From DATJFQ01 sp035495555 (GTDB lineage Bacteria; Acidobacteriota; Vicinamibacteria; Vicinamibacterales; 2-12-FULL-66-21), in assembly GCA_035495555.1 (NCBI GenBank), contig DATJFQ010000096.1, positions 1-64,000 on the forward strand: 64,000 bases of DNA. The letters run 5' to 3'. The position numbers and the translations under genes are program-made. Under the pieces are notes generated by a model that was not told the DNA's origin, made no database searches, and saw nothing but the letters and a program-made list of their open reading frames with translations. This document shows, piece by piece, positions 54,634-63,276 of the stretch (position 1 is the first letter of the stretch; each line of letters begins with the position of its first letter).

Positions 54634-55098
54634 TCAGTCAGCGACGAAGCGGACGGCGCGCGCCAGGCCGTCCTGGCCGATGACCACATCGGCTTTGACC
54701 GCGGTCACGTGTCCCGCCGGCGGCGCCACTCCCAAAGAGGGCAGCAACGAGACGGGTAAATCCATGCGAACCAGTTCGCCGCTCTCGAGCGGCGGCAGGT
54801 CCGCTGCGCCAGGCCATGGGATGAACTCCCCTGCGCGCGCCGATGGCGGACGGGCTCCGACGGCAGGGGCGCGGACTGGAAGCACAACGGCGACGAGCAG
54901 GCCCGCTGTCGCTGCCAGGAGCGACAGCCACCACGCGCCTCGTCTCCCGACGGGCAGCGGGTCCGCTCGCCGCCTTGCGTCGAAGGCGCGCAGCAACACC
55001 GCCTCGCGGGTCGCGTCCCCAGGAGGAATCGCGGTCGCTCGCGCGAGCCGCTGCAGCGCGCGACTGATTTCCGAATCGCTGCCGTGATCGCTGCTCAT
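54634..55098 (-). CDS. Membrane partner of ECF sigma factor (possible anti-sigma)
   Basis: 154 residues from ATG 55098, overlapping the sigma stop by four bases (ATGA). A helical cytoplasmic stretch (SEISRALQRLARATAIPPGD) is followed by one membrane helix (about 54-74, AWWLSLLAATAGLLVAVVLP) and an extracytoplasmic C-terminus (ELVRMDLPVSLLPSLGVAPP, ADVVIGQDGLARAVRF). The canonical zinc-binding anti-sigma motif H-x3-C-x2-C is absent. Gene order and topology suggest an anti-sigma factor; this remains inference. Confidence 0.7.
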   Translation of the reverse strand: MSSDHGSDSEISRALQRLARATAIPPGDATREAVLLRAFDARRRADPLPVGRRGAWWLSLLAATAGLLVAVVLPVRAPAVGARPPSARAGEFIPWPGAADLPPLESGELVRMDLPVSLLPSLGVAPPAGHVTAVKADVVIGQDGLARAVRFVAD

Positions 55099-55661
55099 AA
55101 AACCCATTTCGGTACTCGGGCACTGCGCTCGCGCGCGATCGCCCGCCGCACGTTCGCCGCAAGGCGCGCCCTCGCTCGATTCAATCGCGACCGCACCGTT
55201 CCGACGGCGCAGCCGATCACCCGCGCGGCCTCGACGTACGGCAGCTCCTGCAGCTCGCAGAGCACGATGACCTCGCGATAGCGTCGCGGGAGTTCCAGCA
55301 GCGCGGCCCGCAGCCGCGCCAGTTCTTCGTCGTGCACCAGCGGATCGGGGTCCGCCGCCGCCTGCTCGCCGGCGGCCGCCAGCGGGTGCCAGATCCGCTG
55401 CGCCGCATGGCGCCGCGCGTAGTTTCTCGCGATGCCGAGGAGCCATGGCACGCACGCGGATTGGCCCGCCCGATAGCGCCGCGCGTCACGCATGACAACG
55501 AGAAACACGTCCTGAGCGATGTCCTCCGCGATCGAATGGCTGCCGGTCATGTGCAGCGCAAACCGATACACGTCCGTCCGCCGCCGGCGGTACAGCGCGC
55601 CAAACGCGTCCCGATCGCCCGCGGCGCACGCGGCAATCAGGTCGTCGTCACCGGGCTCCAT
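55095..55661 (-). CDS. ECF RNA polymerase sigma factor
   Basis: 188 residues from ATG 55661 (MEPGDDDLIAACAAGDRDAF). Region 2 about 5-75 (ALYRRRRTDVYRFALHMTGS, AEDIAQDVFLVVMRDARRY) and region 4 about 115-170 (LLELPRRYREVIVLCELQEL, AARVIGCAVGTVRSRLNRAR). Standard sigma-70-like DNA-binding signatures. Translationally coupled to the membrane partner gene. A different subgroup from the sigma factors at 25530 and 63277. A further seven residues upstream (55682) are possible but unsupported. Confidence 0.93.
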   Translation of the reverse strand: MEPGDDDLIAACAAGDRDAFGALYRRRRTDVYRFALHMTGSHSIAEDIAQDVFLVVMRDARRYRAGQSACVPWLLGIARNYARRHAAQRIWHPLAAAGEQAAADPDPLVHDEELARLRAALLELPRRYREVIVLCELQELPYVEAARVIGCAVGTVRSRLNRARARLAANVRRAIARERSARVPKWVL

Positions 55662-55756
55662 CGGCCCCTTTGACGCACACACTCTGTATTCAGTTTGGAG
55701 GGCGGAAAAGTTCCAATCACCAAATCGCGGTCGGCCTCGCGAACCCTCGGCCCTGT

Positions 55757-55853
55757 GGCGATTCGCGGATTCGCAGATTCGGGGATTCGGGGATTCGGGG
55801 ATTCGGGGATTCGGGATTCGGGATTCGCGGATCAGGGATTCGGGGATTGGCGA
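55757..55853. repeat. GGGGATTC array
   Basis: About 97 bases of GGGGATTC/GGGATTC/GCGATTAG words filling the space between era and the sigma gene. It has four consecutive GGGG tracts with four-base ATTC loops. On the minus strand the array begins inside the era stop region, so the last era residues (IPNP) are repeat words. Confidence 0.85.
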
Positions 55854-56780
55854 TTAGGGATTAGGGATTCGAGCCTTTCTCCGCTGTGGCAGCCCGATCT
55901 GGTCCAGCACCCGTTCATCGTCCCTCCACCCGGCCTTTACCTTGACGCGCAAATCGAGGAAGACCTTGCAGGCAAAGAACCGTTCGAGGTCCTGGCGGGC
56001 GTCGGTTCCGATGCGCTTGATCATGTCGCCGGCGCGGCCGATGACGATCGGCTTCTGCGATTCCTGTTCGACGTAAATCGTGCAGAACAACCGCATGAGT
56101 CCTCCCGGCCGGTCGGGTTCGTCGAACTGATCGATCACCACGGCGGTGGAGAATGGAATTTCCGCGCGAGTATGCTGCAGGAGTTTCTCGCGCACGGTCT
56201 CGGCGGCAAGCGTGCGTTCGGGTTGGTCCGTGAGGTAGTCGTCCGGGTACAACGGCTCCCCCTGGGGCATTCGGTCGACGAGAAGACGTTCGAGGCGCTC
56301 CACCCCGTCGCCCGTGCCGGCGGAGATCGGTACGATTTCGGCAAAGTCGTACATGCGGCTCACGCGCGCGATGAGCGGCAGCAGCTTCGCTTTGGCGACG
56401 ACGTCGATCTTGTTCAGCGCGAGCAGGACGGGAACGTCCACCCTCTTCAACAGTCCAGTCACGTACTCGTCGCCGTGGCCGGGCGCGGTGGTCGCATCGT
56501 GCACGAGCAGGACGACGTCGACTTCGGTCAGCGCGTCGACCGCGGCATCGACCATCCGTACGTTCATCCGGTGCAGCGGCCGGTGGATCCCGGGCGTATC
56601 GACGAACACGATCTGCGCCGGATCCGCGCCCGGATAGTTCTTGACGCCGACGATCCGCGTCCGCGTCGTCTGCGGCTTGTCCGAGACGATGGCTATCTTC
56701 TCGCCGACGATGCGGTTGAGGAGCGTGGATTTGCCCGCATTCGGGCGGCCGACGATTGCGACAAAGCCTGCTCGGGGCAC
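55854..56780 (-). CDS. era: GTPase Era
   Basis: 308 residues; binds 16S rRNA 3' end and is needed for 30S maturation. G1 is GRPNAGKSTLLN (about 10-21), G3 is DTPGIH, G4 is NKID, and the C-terminal KH domain (about 200-300) carries VFLDLRVKVKAGWRDDERVL. Start is GTG 56780. The last four residues (IPNP) are coded by the GGGATTC repeat. Lies after the CNNM/CorC gene, separated by a long inverted repeat. Confidence 0.96.
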   Translation of the reverse strand: MPRAGFVAIVGRPNAGKSTLLNRIVGEKIAIVSDKPQTTRTRIVGVKNYPGADPAQIVFVDTPGIHRPLHRMNVRMVDAAVDALTEVDVVLLVHDATTAPGHGDEYVTGLLKRVDVPVLLALNKIDVVAKAKLLPLIARVSRMYDFAEIVPISAGTGDGVERLERLLVDRMPQGEPLYPDDYLTDQPERTLAAETVREKLLQHTRAEIPFSTAVVIDQFDEPDRPGGLMRLFCTIYVEQESQKPIVIGRAGDMIKRIGTDARQDLERFFACKVFLDLRVKVKAGWRDDERVLDQIGLPQRRKARIPNP

Positions 56781-56787
56781 ACTAAAT

Positions 56788-56928
56788 AATTGCAGATTTA
56801 AGATTGCAGATTGCAGGTTGATTGGAGATTGCAGATTGACGATTGAAGATGGCAGATTGATTCGAAAATGTGCTCAATCTGAAATTCCCAATCTGCAATC
56901 TGCAATCTGCAATCTTAAATCTGCAATT
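56788..56928. repeat. Perfect 29-bp inverted repeat (GCAGATT words)
   Basis: Arms 56788-56816 and 56900-56928 are exact complements: AATTGCAGATTTAAGATTGC continuing AGATTGCAG. The centre holds further GCAGATTG words. The right arm includes the stop codon and last codons of the CNNM/CorC gene. AT-rich compared with its surroundings. Confidence 0.92.
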
Positions 56929-58156
56929 CCGGTTGCGCCTTTCTGAAACGCACTTTGTGGATGCGGCGGCGCTCGGCATCGAGGACTTCGACGTGCATGC
57001 CGTCGAGTTCGAAGGTTTCGCCGATGGTGGGTACCCGGCCGAGGCGCGTGAGCACGTAGCCGCCGACGGTTTCGAAACCGTCGGGTTCGATATCGACGCC
57101 CAGCCGCTCGCGGACTTCATCGAAGCTGACTTTGGCGCTGAACACGTACGACCCGTTGCCTTCGTCGACGATCGGCTCGGTCTCGACGTCATATTCGTCG
57201 CGAATCTCGCCGACGATCTCCTCGAGGAGATCCTCGATCGTGACGAGACCGGCCGTGCCACCGTACTCGTCGACGACGATCGCGAACTGCACCTGCTTGC
57301 GCTGGAACTCTTTCAGCAGCTCCGGCACACGCTTGGTTTCGGGCACGAACGTCGCGGGACGCACCAGCGGCGCGATCGGACCCGCGTCCGACGCATCCTT
57401 GAGCACGATCAAGTCCTTCACGAACATCACGCCGGTGATGTTATCGAGATTGACCGTGTACACCGGAAACCGCGAGTACTCCTGTTCCGAAAACAGCGCG
57501 CGCAGCGCACCGATCGTGGCGTCGGATTCGATGGCCACGATATCGGGACGCGGCGTCATGACCTCGCGGACGAGCGTGTCGCCGAAATCGACGATGGACT
57601 GCAGCAGCCGCCGCTCGTCCCGTTCGATCAGCCCCTGCTCTTCTCCCGCCTCGAGATACGCGTGCGCCACCTCGCCGGCTTCCTCGTCCGTCGGCGGCAG
57701 CGGCTGTTGGTCACGACTGATATCCGATGACAACCGGCGCAACAGACGCTTGGAGATCGGCGACAGGGCGCGCGCGACGAGCGAGAACGGCGGCAGCAGC
57801 GCGGACAATACCGCTTCGGGATTGCGCCGGACGATCAGCGACGGCAGCAGGTGCTCGCAGACCAGGATGTAGACCGCGACGCACGCAAGGAGCGTCGAGA
57901 CCGACGCGACGCTCACGCCGGAACGGCCGGTGAGCACCGCGAGCAGCACGGTAGCGAACGAAAAGATGATCCCCAGCAGCAGCCGGGCGGGGACGAAGAG
58001 CTGGATTGGATCGTCGAGGTAGTACCGGAGGCGATCTTCTCCGCTTCGCTCGGCCATGAGGCGAAGCGAGAGCTTCATGAGCGCGCTGAACGCCGTCTCG
58101 ATGGTGCCGACGTACACGGCGGCGACGCCGAGCAGGAACAGCAGCAGTGGAATCAC
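56915..58156 (-). CDS. CNNM/CorC-family protein (HlyC/CorC type)
   Basis: 413 residues. N-terminal CNNM membrane domain with three or four helices (about 1-130, LFLLGVAAVYVGTIETAFSA), a CBS pair (about 195-325; MTPRPDIVAIESDATIGALR; YGGTAGLVTIEDLLEEIVGE) and a C-terminal CorC_HlyC FAD-like-fold domain (about 330-405; RLGVDIEPDGFETVGGYVLT, then RLGRVPTIGETFELDG). CNNM proteins are linked to Mg2+ export. Start GTG overlaps the ybeY stop by four bases (GTGA). Confidence 0.93.
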   Translation of the reverse strand: MIPLLLFLLGVAAVYVGTIETAFSALMKLSLRLMAERSGEDRLRYYLDDPIQLFVPARLLLGIIFSFATVLLAVLTGRSGVSVASVSTLLACVAVYILVCEHLLPSLIVRRNPEAVLSALLPPFSLVARALSPISKRLLRRLSSDISRDQQPLPPTDEEAGEVAHAYLEAGEEQGLIERDERRLLQSIVDFGDTLVREVMTPRPDIVAIESDATIGALRALFSEQEYSRFPVYTVNLDNITGVMFVKDLIVLKDASDAGPIAPLVRPATFVPETKRVPELLKEFQRKQVQFAIVVDEYGGTAGLVTIEDLLEEIVGEIRDEYDVETEPIVDEGNGSYVFSAKVSFDEVRERLGVDIEPDGFETVGGYVLTRLGRVPTIGETFELDGMHVEVLDAERRRIHKVRFRKAQPELQI

Positions 58157-58629
58157 GTTCTTTCGATCAGGCCCGACGGCAGTCCGCCTTTCGCGCGGAG
58201 CCGCCGTTCGATGCGCGCCATGCGGCCCGCATCGCCCGGATCCTCATGATCGTACCCCATGAGGTGCAGCAGCCCGTGCAGCGCCAGCACCTTCAGTTCC
58301 GTCGCGTACGAATGGCCCGCGGCCCGCGCCTGGCGGCGGGCCACGCCGGTCGCGATGGCGATGTCGCCGAGCGCCCACGACGCCTCCGTCGTGCCGCGTG
58401 CAGGTTCGTCCTCAGCAGGAAACGACAGGACGTCGGTCGCAGCGTCCTTGCCACGATACGTGCGGTTCAGCGCGCGGATGCGCGCATCGGTGACGAGCGC
58501 AATCGCCAGACTGCCGCGCGCGGCGCGCGGCGCCAGGCGGCGCAGCCAGGCGGCAAGACCCGGCGCGCGGGCAGCGCGCCCCCTCCCGTCCGTAATAGTG
58601 ACGCTCAGGCTACTGTCGGGATCCGCCAC
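58153..58629 (-). CDS. ybeY: Endoribonuclease YbeY
   Basis: 158 residues. The zinc-binding signature H-G-x-L-H-L-x-G-Y-D-H is present as HGLLHLMGYDHED (about 116-128). The N-terminal half has IRALNRTYRGKDAATDVLSF. Acts in 16S rRNA 3'-end processing and ribosome quality control. It overlaps phoH by 20 bases upstream and the CNNM/CorC gene by four downstream; phoH-ybeY-corC-era is a familiar bacterial order. Confidence 0.95.
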   Translation of the reverse strand: MADPDSSLSVTITDGRGRAARAPGLAAWLRRLAPRAARGSLAIALVTDARIRALNRTYRGKDAATDVLSFPAEDEPARGTTEASWALGDIAIATGVARRQARAAGHSYATELKVLALHGLLHLMGYDHEDPGDAGRMARIERRLRAKGGLPSGLIERT

Positions 58630-59563
58630 CGTAGGCTTCGTACGCCTTCACGATCGCCTGGACGAGTGAATGGCGGACGACGTCCTTCTCGTCGAAATGA
58701 ATGAATGCGATGCCCTCGACGCCGCCGACGATCTTCATCGCTTCGATGAGGCCGGATGCGCGGCCCGTCGGCAGATCGATCTGCGTCACATCGCCGGTGA
58801 TGACGGCCTTCGAGCCGAACCCCAGGCGCGTGAGGAACATCTTCATCTGCTCTGAGGTGGTGTTCTGCGCTTCGTCGAGGATGACGAAGGCGTCGTTGAG
58901 CGTGCGCCCGCGCATGAACGCGATCGGCGCCACCTCGATCGTGCCGCGTTCGATCAGCCGTTCGACGCGATCGAGTTCCATCATGTCGTACAACGCGTCG
59001 TACAGCGGACGGAGATACGGGTTCACTTTCTCCTGCAGGTCACCGGGCAGGAACCCGAGTTTTTCACCGGCTTCGACCGCCGGCCGCGCCAGGATGATGC
59101 GAGTGACACGCTTGGCGAGGAGAAACGACACGGCCTGCGCCATCGCAAGGTACGTCTTGCCCGTCCCGGCGGGGCCGATCCCGAAGACGATGTCGTGCTG
59201 CTCGATGGCTTCGAGATACTTCTTCTGCGTGATGCTCTTGGGAACCACCTGCCGCTTTCCGGACGTCCGCGTCGCGGATTTCAGGAAATAGTCGGCCAGT
59301 TCGACGGATTCATCCTGCGCGACCAGTTGCGACGCCGTCTTGACGTCGCCCTTCGCGAGACGATAGCCGCCTTTGATCAGGGACGAGAGCTGGTCGAGCA
59401 CCTTTTCCGCGCGGGCCACGTCACCGCTGTCCCCCTCGACGATGAGCTCGTTGCCCGTCGTCCGAATGCGGACGTTGAATTGGTTTTCGAGGTGCTTCAG
59501 GTTCTCGTCGTAAGTGCCGAACAACGATTCGACCCCGTCCTCGGGGATCGAAATCTTGCGCAT
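58610..59563 (-). CDS. ybeZ: PhoH-like ATPase (YbeZ)
   Basis: 317 residues. An N-terminal KH-like part (about 1-100; DENLKHLENQFNVRIRTTGN) precedes the PhoH ATPase domain with Walker A GIGPAGTGKTYLAMAQAV (about 128-145) and Walker B AFVILDEAQNTTSEQMKMFL. ERIIERG-like and GDVTQIDLPTGRASGLIEA motifs follow. Partner of YbeY in ribosome maturation. Directly upstream lies a composite hairpin repeat. Confidence 0.95.
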   Translation of the reverse strand: MRKISIPEDGVESLFGTYDENLKHLENQFNVRIRTTGNELIVEGDSGDVARAEKVLDQLSSLIKGGYRLAKGDVKTASQLVAQDESVELADYFLKSATRTSGKRQVVPKSITQKKYLEAIEQHDIVFGIGPAGTGKTYLAMAQAVSFLLAKRVTRIILARPAVEAGEKLGFLPGDLQEKVNPYLRPLYDALYDMMELDRVERLIERGTIEVAPIAFMRGRTLNDAFVILDEAQNTTSEQMKMFLTRLGFGSKAVITGDVTQIDLPTGRASGLIEAMKIVGGVEGIAFIHFDEKDVVRHSLVQAIVKAYEAYGGGSRQ

Positions 59564-59632
59564 GGCGGAGGTAGGAATACGAATAACTCCTTCTATGCCG
59601 ATGAGTTACGCACAAACGATCCTAGCATGAAG

Positions 59633-59684
59633 CCGCGCTTCGCGCGGGTGCTTCGGGCTGGGTGCCTCAAATGGGTGCTGGGTA
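59633..59684 (+). repeat. Composite element: TTC-loop hairpin plus GGTGCT tail
   Basis: CCGCGC/GCGCGG stem with TTC loop (59633-59647), then GTGCTTCGGGCTGGGTGCCT and CAAATGGGTGCTGGGTA. It sits between the aspS stop and phoH start. Tail identical at nearly all positions to the elements at 32407-32435 and 35030-35066. Confidence 0.85.
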
Positions 59685-59688
59685 TCCA

Positions 59689-61464
59689 TCAGCCTTCCGT
59701 CTTGATCCGCAGATCACGGAGCTGCTTCGGGTCGACTTCGGACGGCGCGCCGGCCATCAGATCCACGGCCTGCGCGGTCTTCGGGAACGCGATCACCTCG
59801 CGAATCGACGCCTCGCCCGCCAGGATCGCGATGACGCGGTCGAGCCCTATGGCAATGCCTCCGTGCGGAGGAGTGCCGTATTCCAGCGCGTCGACGAAGA
59901 AACCAAAACGGAGTTTGGCTTCCTCGTCGCTCATGCCGAGCAGCCTGAAGACGAGGCGCTGCAGGCGCTGGTCATGGATCCGGATGCTGCCCCCGGCAAT
60001 CTCGCTGCCGTTCAGCACGAGATCGTACGCACGCGCGCGCACGGAGCCCGGATCGGTTTCGAGTCGCCCCGCGTCCGATTCGAGCGGCGACGTGAACGGG
60101 TGATGCATGAACTCCCAGCGGTGCTCCTCCTCGAGCCAGTCGAACATCGGGAAATCCACCACCCACAGAAACTCGAACGCGTTCGGATCGAGCAGATTCT
60201 CGCGGCGAGCGACGTTGAGGCGCAGGGTGCCGAGCAGGCGCGCCGTTGGATCGTGTTTGCCGCCTGCCATCACCAGGAGATCGGCGCTCCCGGCGCCGCT
60301 CAGCTCGAGCGCGCGGGTGATGACGTCCTCGCCTGCTGCCTTCAACGCGGAACTCTGCACCGCGCCGTCGGCGCGGCGTGCCCAGACGACCCCGCCGCCG
60401 CCAAGTTGCCTGGCCTCGTCGCTCAGCCGATCGAGGTCCTTCCGCGAGTAGCGGCCGCCGTTCGGAATCACGAACCCGCGGACCTCCCCTCCCGATTCGA
60501 TGGCGCCGCGGAACAGCGAGAACGAGGACTCCCTGAACGCGTCCGACAGATCGCGCAGCTCCATCCCGGCACGCAGATCGGGCTTGTCGGACCCGTATTT
60601 CGCGATGGCCTCGGCGTAAGGCATCCGGCGAAACGGTCCGGGTGCGCGCCGGCCGATCAAGGCCATGAGGCGATCCATCAGCGGTTCGAGCGTCGCAAAC
60701 ACGATGTTCTCGGTCGCGAACGAGATCTCGAGGTCGACCTGGGTGAATTCGGGCTGGCGATCCGCGCGGAGATCCTCGTCGCGGAAGCACCGCACGATCT
60801 GGACGTACCGATCCATGCCCGCGATCATCAGGATCTGCTTGAAGATCTGGGGCGACTGCGGGAGCGCGTAGAACTCCCCCGGGTGGACGCGACTCGGCAC
60901 GAGATAATCGCGCGCGCCTTCCGGCGTGGACTTCGTCAGGATCGGGGTCTCGATTTCGACGAAACCCTGCTCGTCGAAATAGCGCCGAATCTCCAGCATC
61001 GCCTTGTGCCGCAGGATCAGGTTCTGCTGCAGCTTGGGCCGGCGGAGATCGAGATACCGGTAACGCAGCCGCGTCTCCTCCGCGACCGGCGTTTCCTCGT
61101 TGATGGGGAACGGTGGCACTTTCGCGTCGTTCAGCAGGCGGATCTCGCGTGCGACGACTTCGATCTCACCCGTTTTGACCTTCGGATTGACGGCGTCCTT
61201 CCCGCGCTGGACGACGGTCCCGATCACGGCGACCACGTACTCGGAGCGAAGCCGCTTGGCAGCGTCGACGAGCGCGGGCGAATCCTCGCGCGCCACGATC
61301 TGGGTGATGCCGTGGCGGTCGCGAAGATCGAAAAAGACGAGCGCGCCGAGGTCGCGCACGCGGTGCACCCACCCCATGAGGACGACGGCCGCGCCGGCGT
61401 CGGCGGCGGTAAGGTCGCCACAGGTGTGGGTGCGGGCGAGATCTCCGAGCGGCTGAATCTGCAT
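59689..61464 (-). CDS. aspS: Aspartyl-tRNA synthetase
   Basis: 591 residues, bacterial type with the GAD insertion. N-terminal OB fold (MGWVHRVRDLGALVFFDLRD), then RYRYLDLRRP, class II motif 2 with FRDEDLRADRQPEFTQVDLE (about 222-241) and motif 3 GIAIGLDRVIAIL (near 545). Full length. Whether it also charges tRNA-Asn (non-discriminating form) cannot be told from the window. Located downstream of hisS with a short GATGCACGATGG-type repeat in between. Confidence 0.96.
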   Translation of the reverse strand: MQIQPLGDLARTHTCGDLTAADAGAAVVLMGWVHRVRDLGALVFFDLRDRHGITQIVAREDSPALVDAAKRLRSEYVVAVIGTVVQRGKDAVNPKVKTGEIEVVAREIRLLNDAKVPPFPINEETPVAEETRLRYRYLDLRRPKLQQNLILRHKAMLEIRRYFDEQGFVEIETPILTKSTPEGARDYLVPSRVHPGEFYALPQSPQIFKQILMIAGMDRYVQIVRCFRDEDLRADRQPEFTQVDLEISFATENIVFATLEPLMDRLMALIGRRAPGPFRRMPYAEAIAKYGSDKPDLRAGMELRDLSDAFRESSFSLFRGAIESGGEVRGFVIPNGGRYSRKDLDRLSDEARQLGGGGVVWARRADGAVQSSALKAAGEDVITRALELSGAGSADLLVMAGGKHDPTARLLGTLRLNVARRENLLDPNAFEFLWVVDFPMFDWLEEEHRWEFMHHPFTSPLESDAGRLETDPGSVRARAYDLVLNGSEIAGGSIRIHDQRLQRLVFRLLGMSDEEAKLRFGFFVDALEYGTPPHGGIAIGLDRVIAILAGEASIREVIAFPKTAQAVDLMAGAPSEVDPKQLRDLRIKTEG

Positions 61465-61479
61465 AGAGGATATTAGTCC

Positions 61480-61522
61480 GATGCGCGATGTTCGATGGGC
61501 GATGATCGATGCACGATGGGCG
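61480..61522. repeat. CGATGGGCGATG array
   Basis: Six irregular copies of (C)GATG[GC]xCGATG words between hisS and aspS. No G-quadruplex-like runs; otherwise the same placement as other arrays. Confidence 0.65.
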
Positions 61523-61537
61523 GCTTAGGGCCGACGG

Positions 61538-62893
61538 CTAACGGCTCGCGGCGGAGCGGATGCGAGCGGCCACGTCGGCGCGGGGCACGGACTCTTGATC
61601 ACCCGTCGCGAGGCGCTTCAGGGTGACCTCACCACGCGCGATCTCGTCGCCGCCGAGCACGGCGGCAAACGTCGCCTCACGCGCGGCGGCGTATTTGAAC
61701 TGCTTTCCGAGCTTGTCGGCCTCCGGATACAGTTCGACACGGAGGCCTGCCTTGCGCAGGTCGGTCGCGAGCGCGAGCGACTGCCGCCTCGCTTCCGCCG
61801 TCCGCGCCGCATCGCGATCTTCGAAGACCGTGACGAGAACGTCGGGGCCCGCCGCGTCCGCGGACGCCGGAAACATGGCCCGCTCCGCCATCACGACGAG
61901 AATGCGCTCGAGGCCGAGCGAAAAGCCGCACGCGGGGATCTGCTCGCCGGAAAACATCCCGATGAGACCGTCGTACCGTCCGCCCCCGCCAAGGCTGCCC
62001 GCCAGGTCGGCGACGGCGATTTCCATGATCGCGCCGGTGTAGTACGACAGCCCGCGCGCAAGGCTCGGGTCGATCCGAATCGCCGGACCCGCGCTGGTCG
62101 GCGATGCGAGGCTCACGATTGCCGCCAGGTTCTCGACACCCGCGCGGCCCGCATCGTCGGTCACCGCGGCCCGCAACCGTGCGAGCGTCGCATCGTTGGT
62201 CCCCCCGGCCGTAAACGCGTCGAGCAGGCGTTCGGCGCACGCGGCCGCGATCTGTCGATTCTCGAATTCCCTCACGACACCATCACGGCCGATCTTGTCC
62301 ATCTTGTCGATGGCGACGAGCGCGTCGCCATGGCGGCTGGCGTCGATGCCCGCCGCATGCAGCAGGCCGCTGAGGACCGCGCGGTGGTTCATCCGCAGCG
62401 TGAAATCCGCGAAGCCGAGCTCGCGGAGGACATCGGTGACGGCCGCACAGAGCTCCACCTCGACGAGCGGCGACGTCGACCCGATCGCGTCGACGTCGCA
62501 TTGATAGAACTCGCGAAAACGGCCGCGCGCCGGGCGGTCCGCCCGCCAGACCGGCTGAATCTGATAGCGCCTGAAGAACTTCGGCAGCTGCGCGCGGTGT
62601 TCGGCCACCACGCGCGCGAGCGGCACCGTCAGGTCGTAGCGCAGCGCGAGATCGGTCTCGCCGGACGACTCGTGCTCGCCGCGGCGGAGCACCTTGAAAA
62701 TGAGTTTGTTGCCTTCTTCGCCGTACTTGCCGGTCAGCGTCTCGATGTTCTCCAGGGCCGGCGTCTCGAGCGGCTCGAACCCGTATCGCTCGTACGTGCG
62801 GCGCACGACATCGATCACGTACTGCCGCCGGCGCACGTCGACCGGCAGGAAATCGCGCATCCCACGCGCAGGTTGGGTACGGGCCGCCACCAA
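61538..62893 (-). CDS. hisS: Histidyl-tRNA synthetase
   Basis: 451 residues. GMRDFLPVDVRRR (about 11-23), motif 2-like FRRYQIQPVWRADRPARGRF, the histidine-A motif RGLSYYTGAIMEI (near 285) and GGGGRYDGLIGMFSG, then GFSLGLERIL. C-terminal anticodon domain about 350-440 (LRKAGLRVELYPEADKLGKQ, KYAAAREATFAAVLG). Start TTG/GTG pair at 62893-62888. Just downstream of the big repeat spacer. Confidence 0.96.
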   Translation of the reverse strand: MVAARTQPARGMRDFLPVDVRRRQYVIDVVRRTYERYGFEPLETPALENIETLTGKYGEEGNKLIFKVLRRGEHESSGETDLALRYDLTVPLARVVAEHRAQLPKFFRRYQIQPVWRADRPARGRFREFYQCDVDAIGSTSPLVEVELCAAVTDVLRELGFADFTLRMNHRAVLSGLLHAAGIDASRHGDALVAIDKMDKIGRDGVVREFENRQIAAACAERLLDAFTAGGTNDATLARLRAAVTDDAGRAGVENLAAIVSLASPTSAGPAIRIDPSLARGLSYYTGAIMEIAVADLAGSLGGGGRYDGLIGMFSGEQIPACGFSLGLERILVVMAERAMFPASADAAGPDVLVTVFEDRDAARTAEARRQSLALATDLRKAGLRVELYPEADKLGKQFKYAAAREATFAAVLGGDEIARGEVTLKRLATGDQESVPRADVAARIRSAASR

Positions 62894-63276
62894 AAGAGTG
62901 TATCAAGCCCTCCCGCAGCCCCGTACGGTGCTGGGTTCGGCGGTGCGGCGGTGCGGCGGTTCTCATTCGAGGTTCTCGTTCGGGTTCGGGTTCGGGTTCG
63001 GGTTCGGGTTCGGGTTCGGGGTTCGGGGTTCGGGGTTCGCGGTTCGCGGTCCCGTTCGCGAGCCCAAACACGAAGCACGAACACCCTCACACCAAAAACT
63101 CGGTACGAATTTCGAACACGAACGTAGAACCAGACCGGATTCAGAACCGGAACCAGAACGAGAACCCAGAATGCGAACGAGCACCAGGCACCAAAAACGA
63201 ACCGCCGGACCCCGCACCGCCGAACTCAGAACCGCAGGGGGGCGCCCAGCGCCGTCTGTGGATAGAATGCCGCCGC
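62894..63276. repeat. 383-bp spacer with GGGTTC array and fold-back
   Basis: No gene is seen. GGTGCTGGGTTCGGCGGTGC leads into an array (62982-63046) of about seven GGGTTC and three GGGGTTC units, then CGCGGTTCGCGG words. The second half is A/C-rich with GAACACGAA, GAACGAGAACCC and GAACCAG words. GGTTCTCGTTC (62971-62981) is complementary to GAACGAGAACC (about 63148-63158), so the region can fold back on itself. Confidence 0.85.

Noticed and set aside
62982..63046. CRISPR array
   Set aside because: Units are 6-7 bases with no spacers; no cas genes in the window. The same holds for the arrays at 55757 and 33431.
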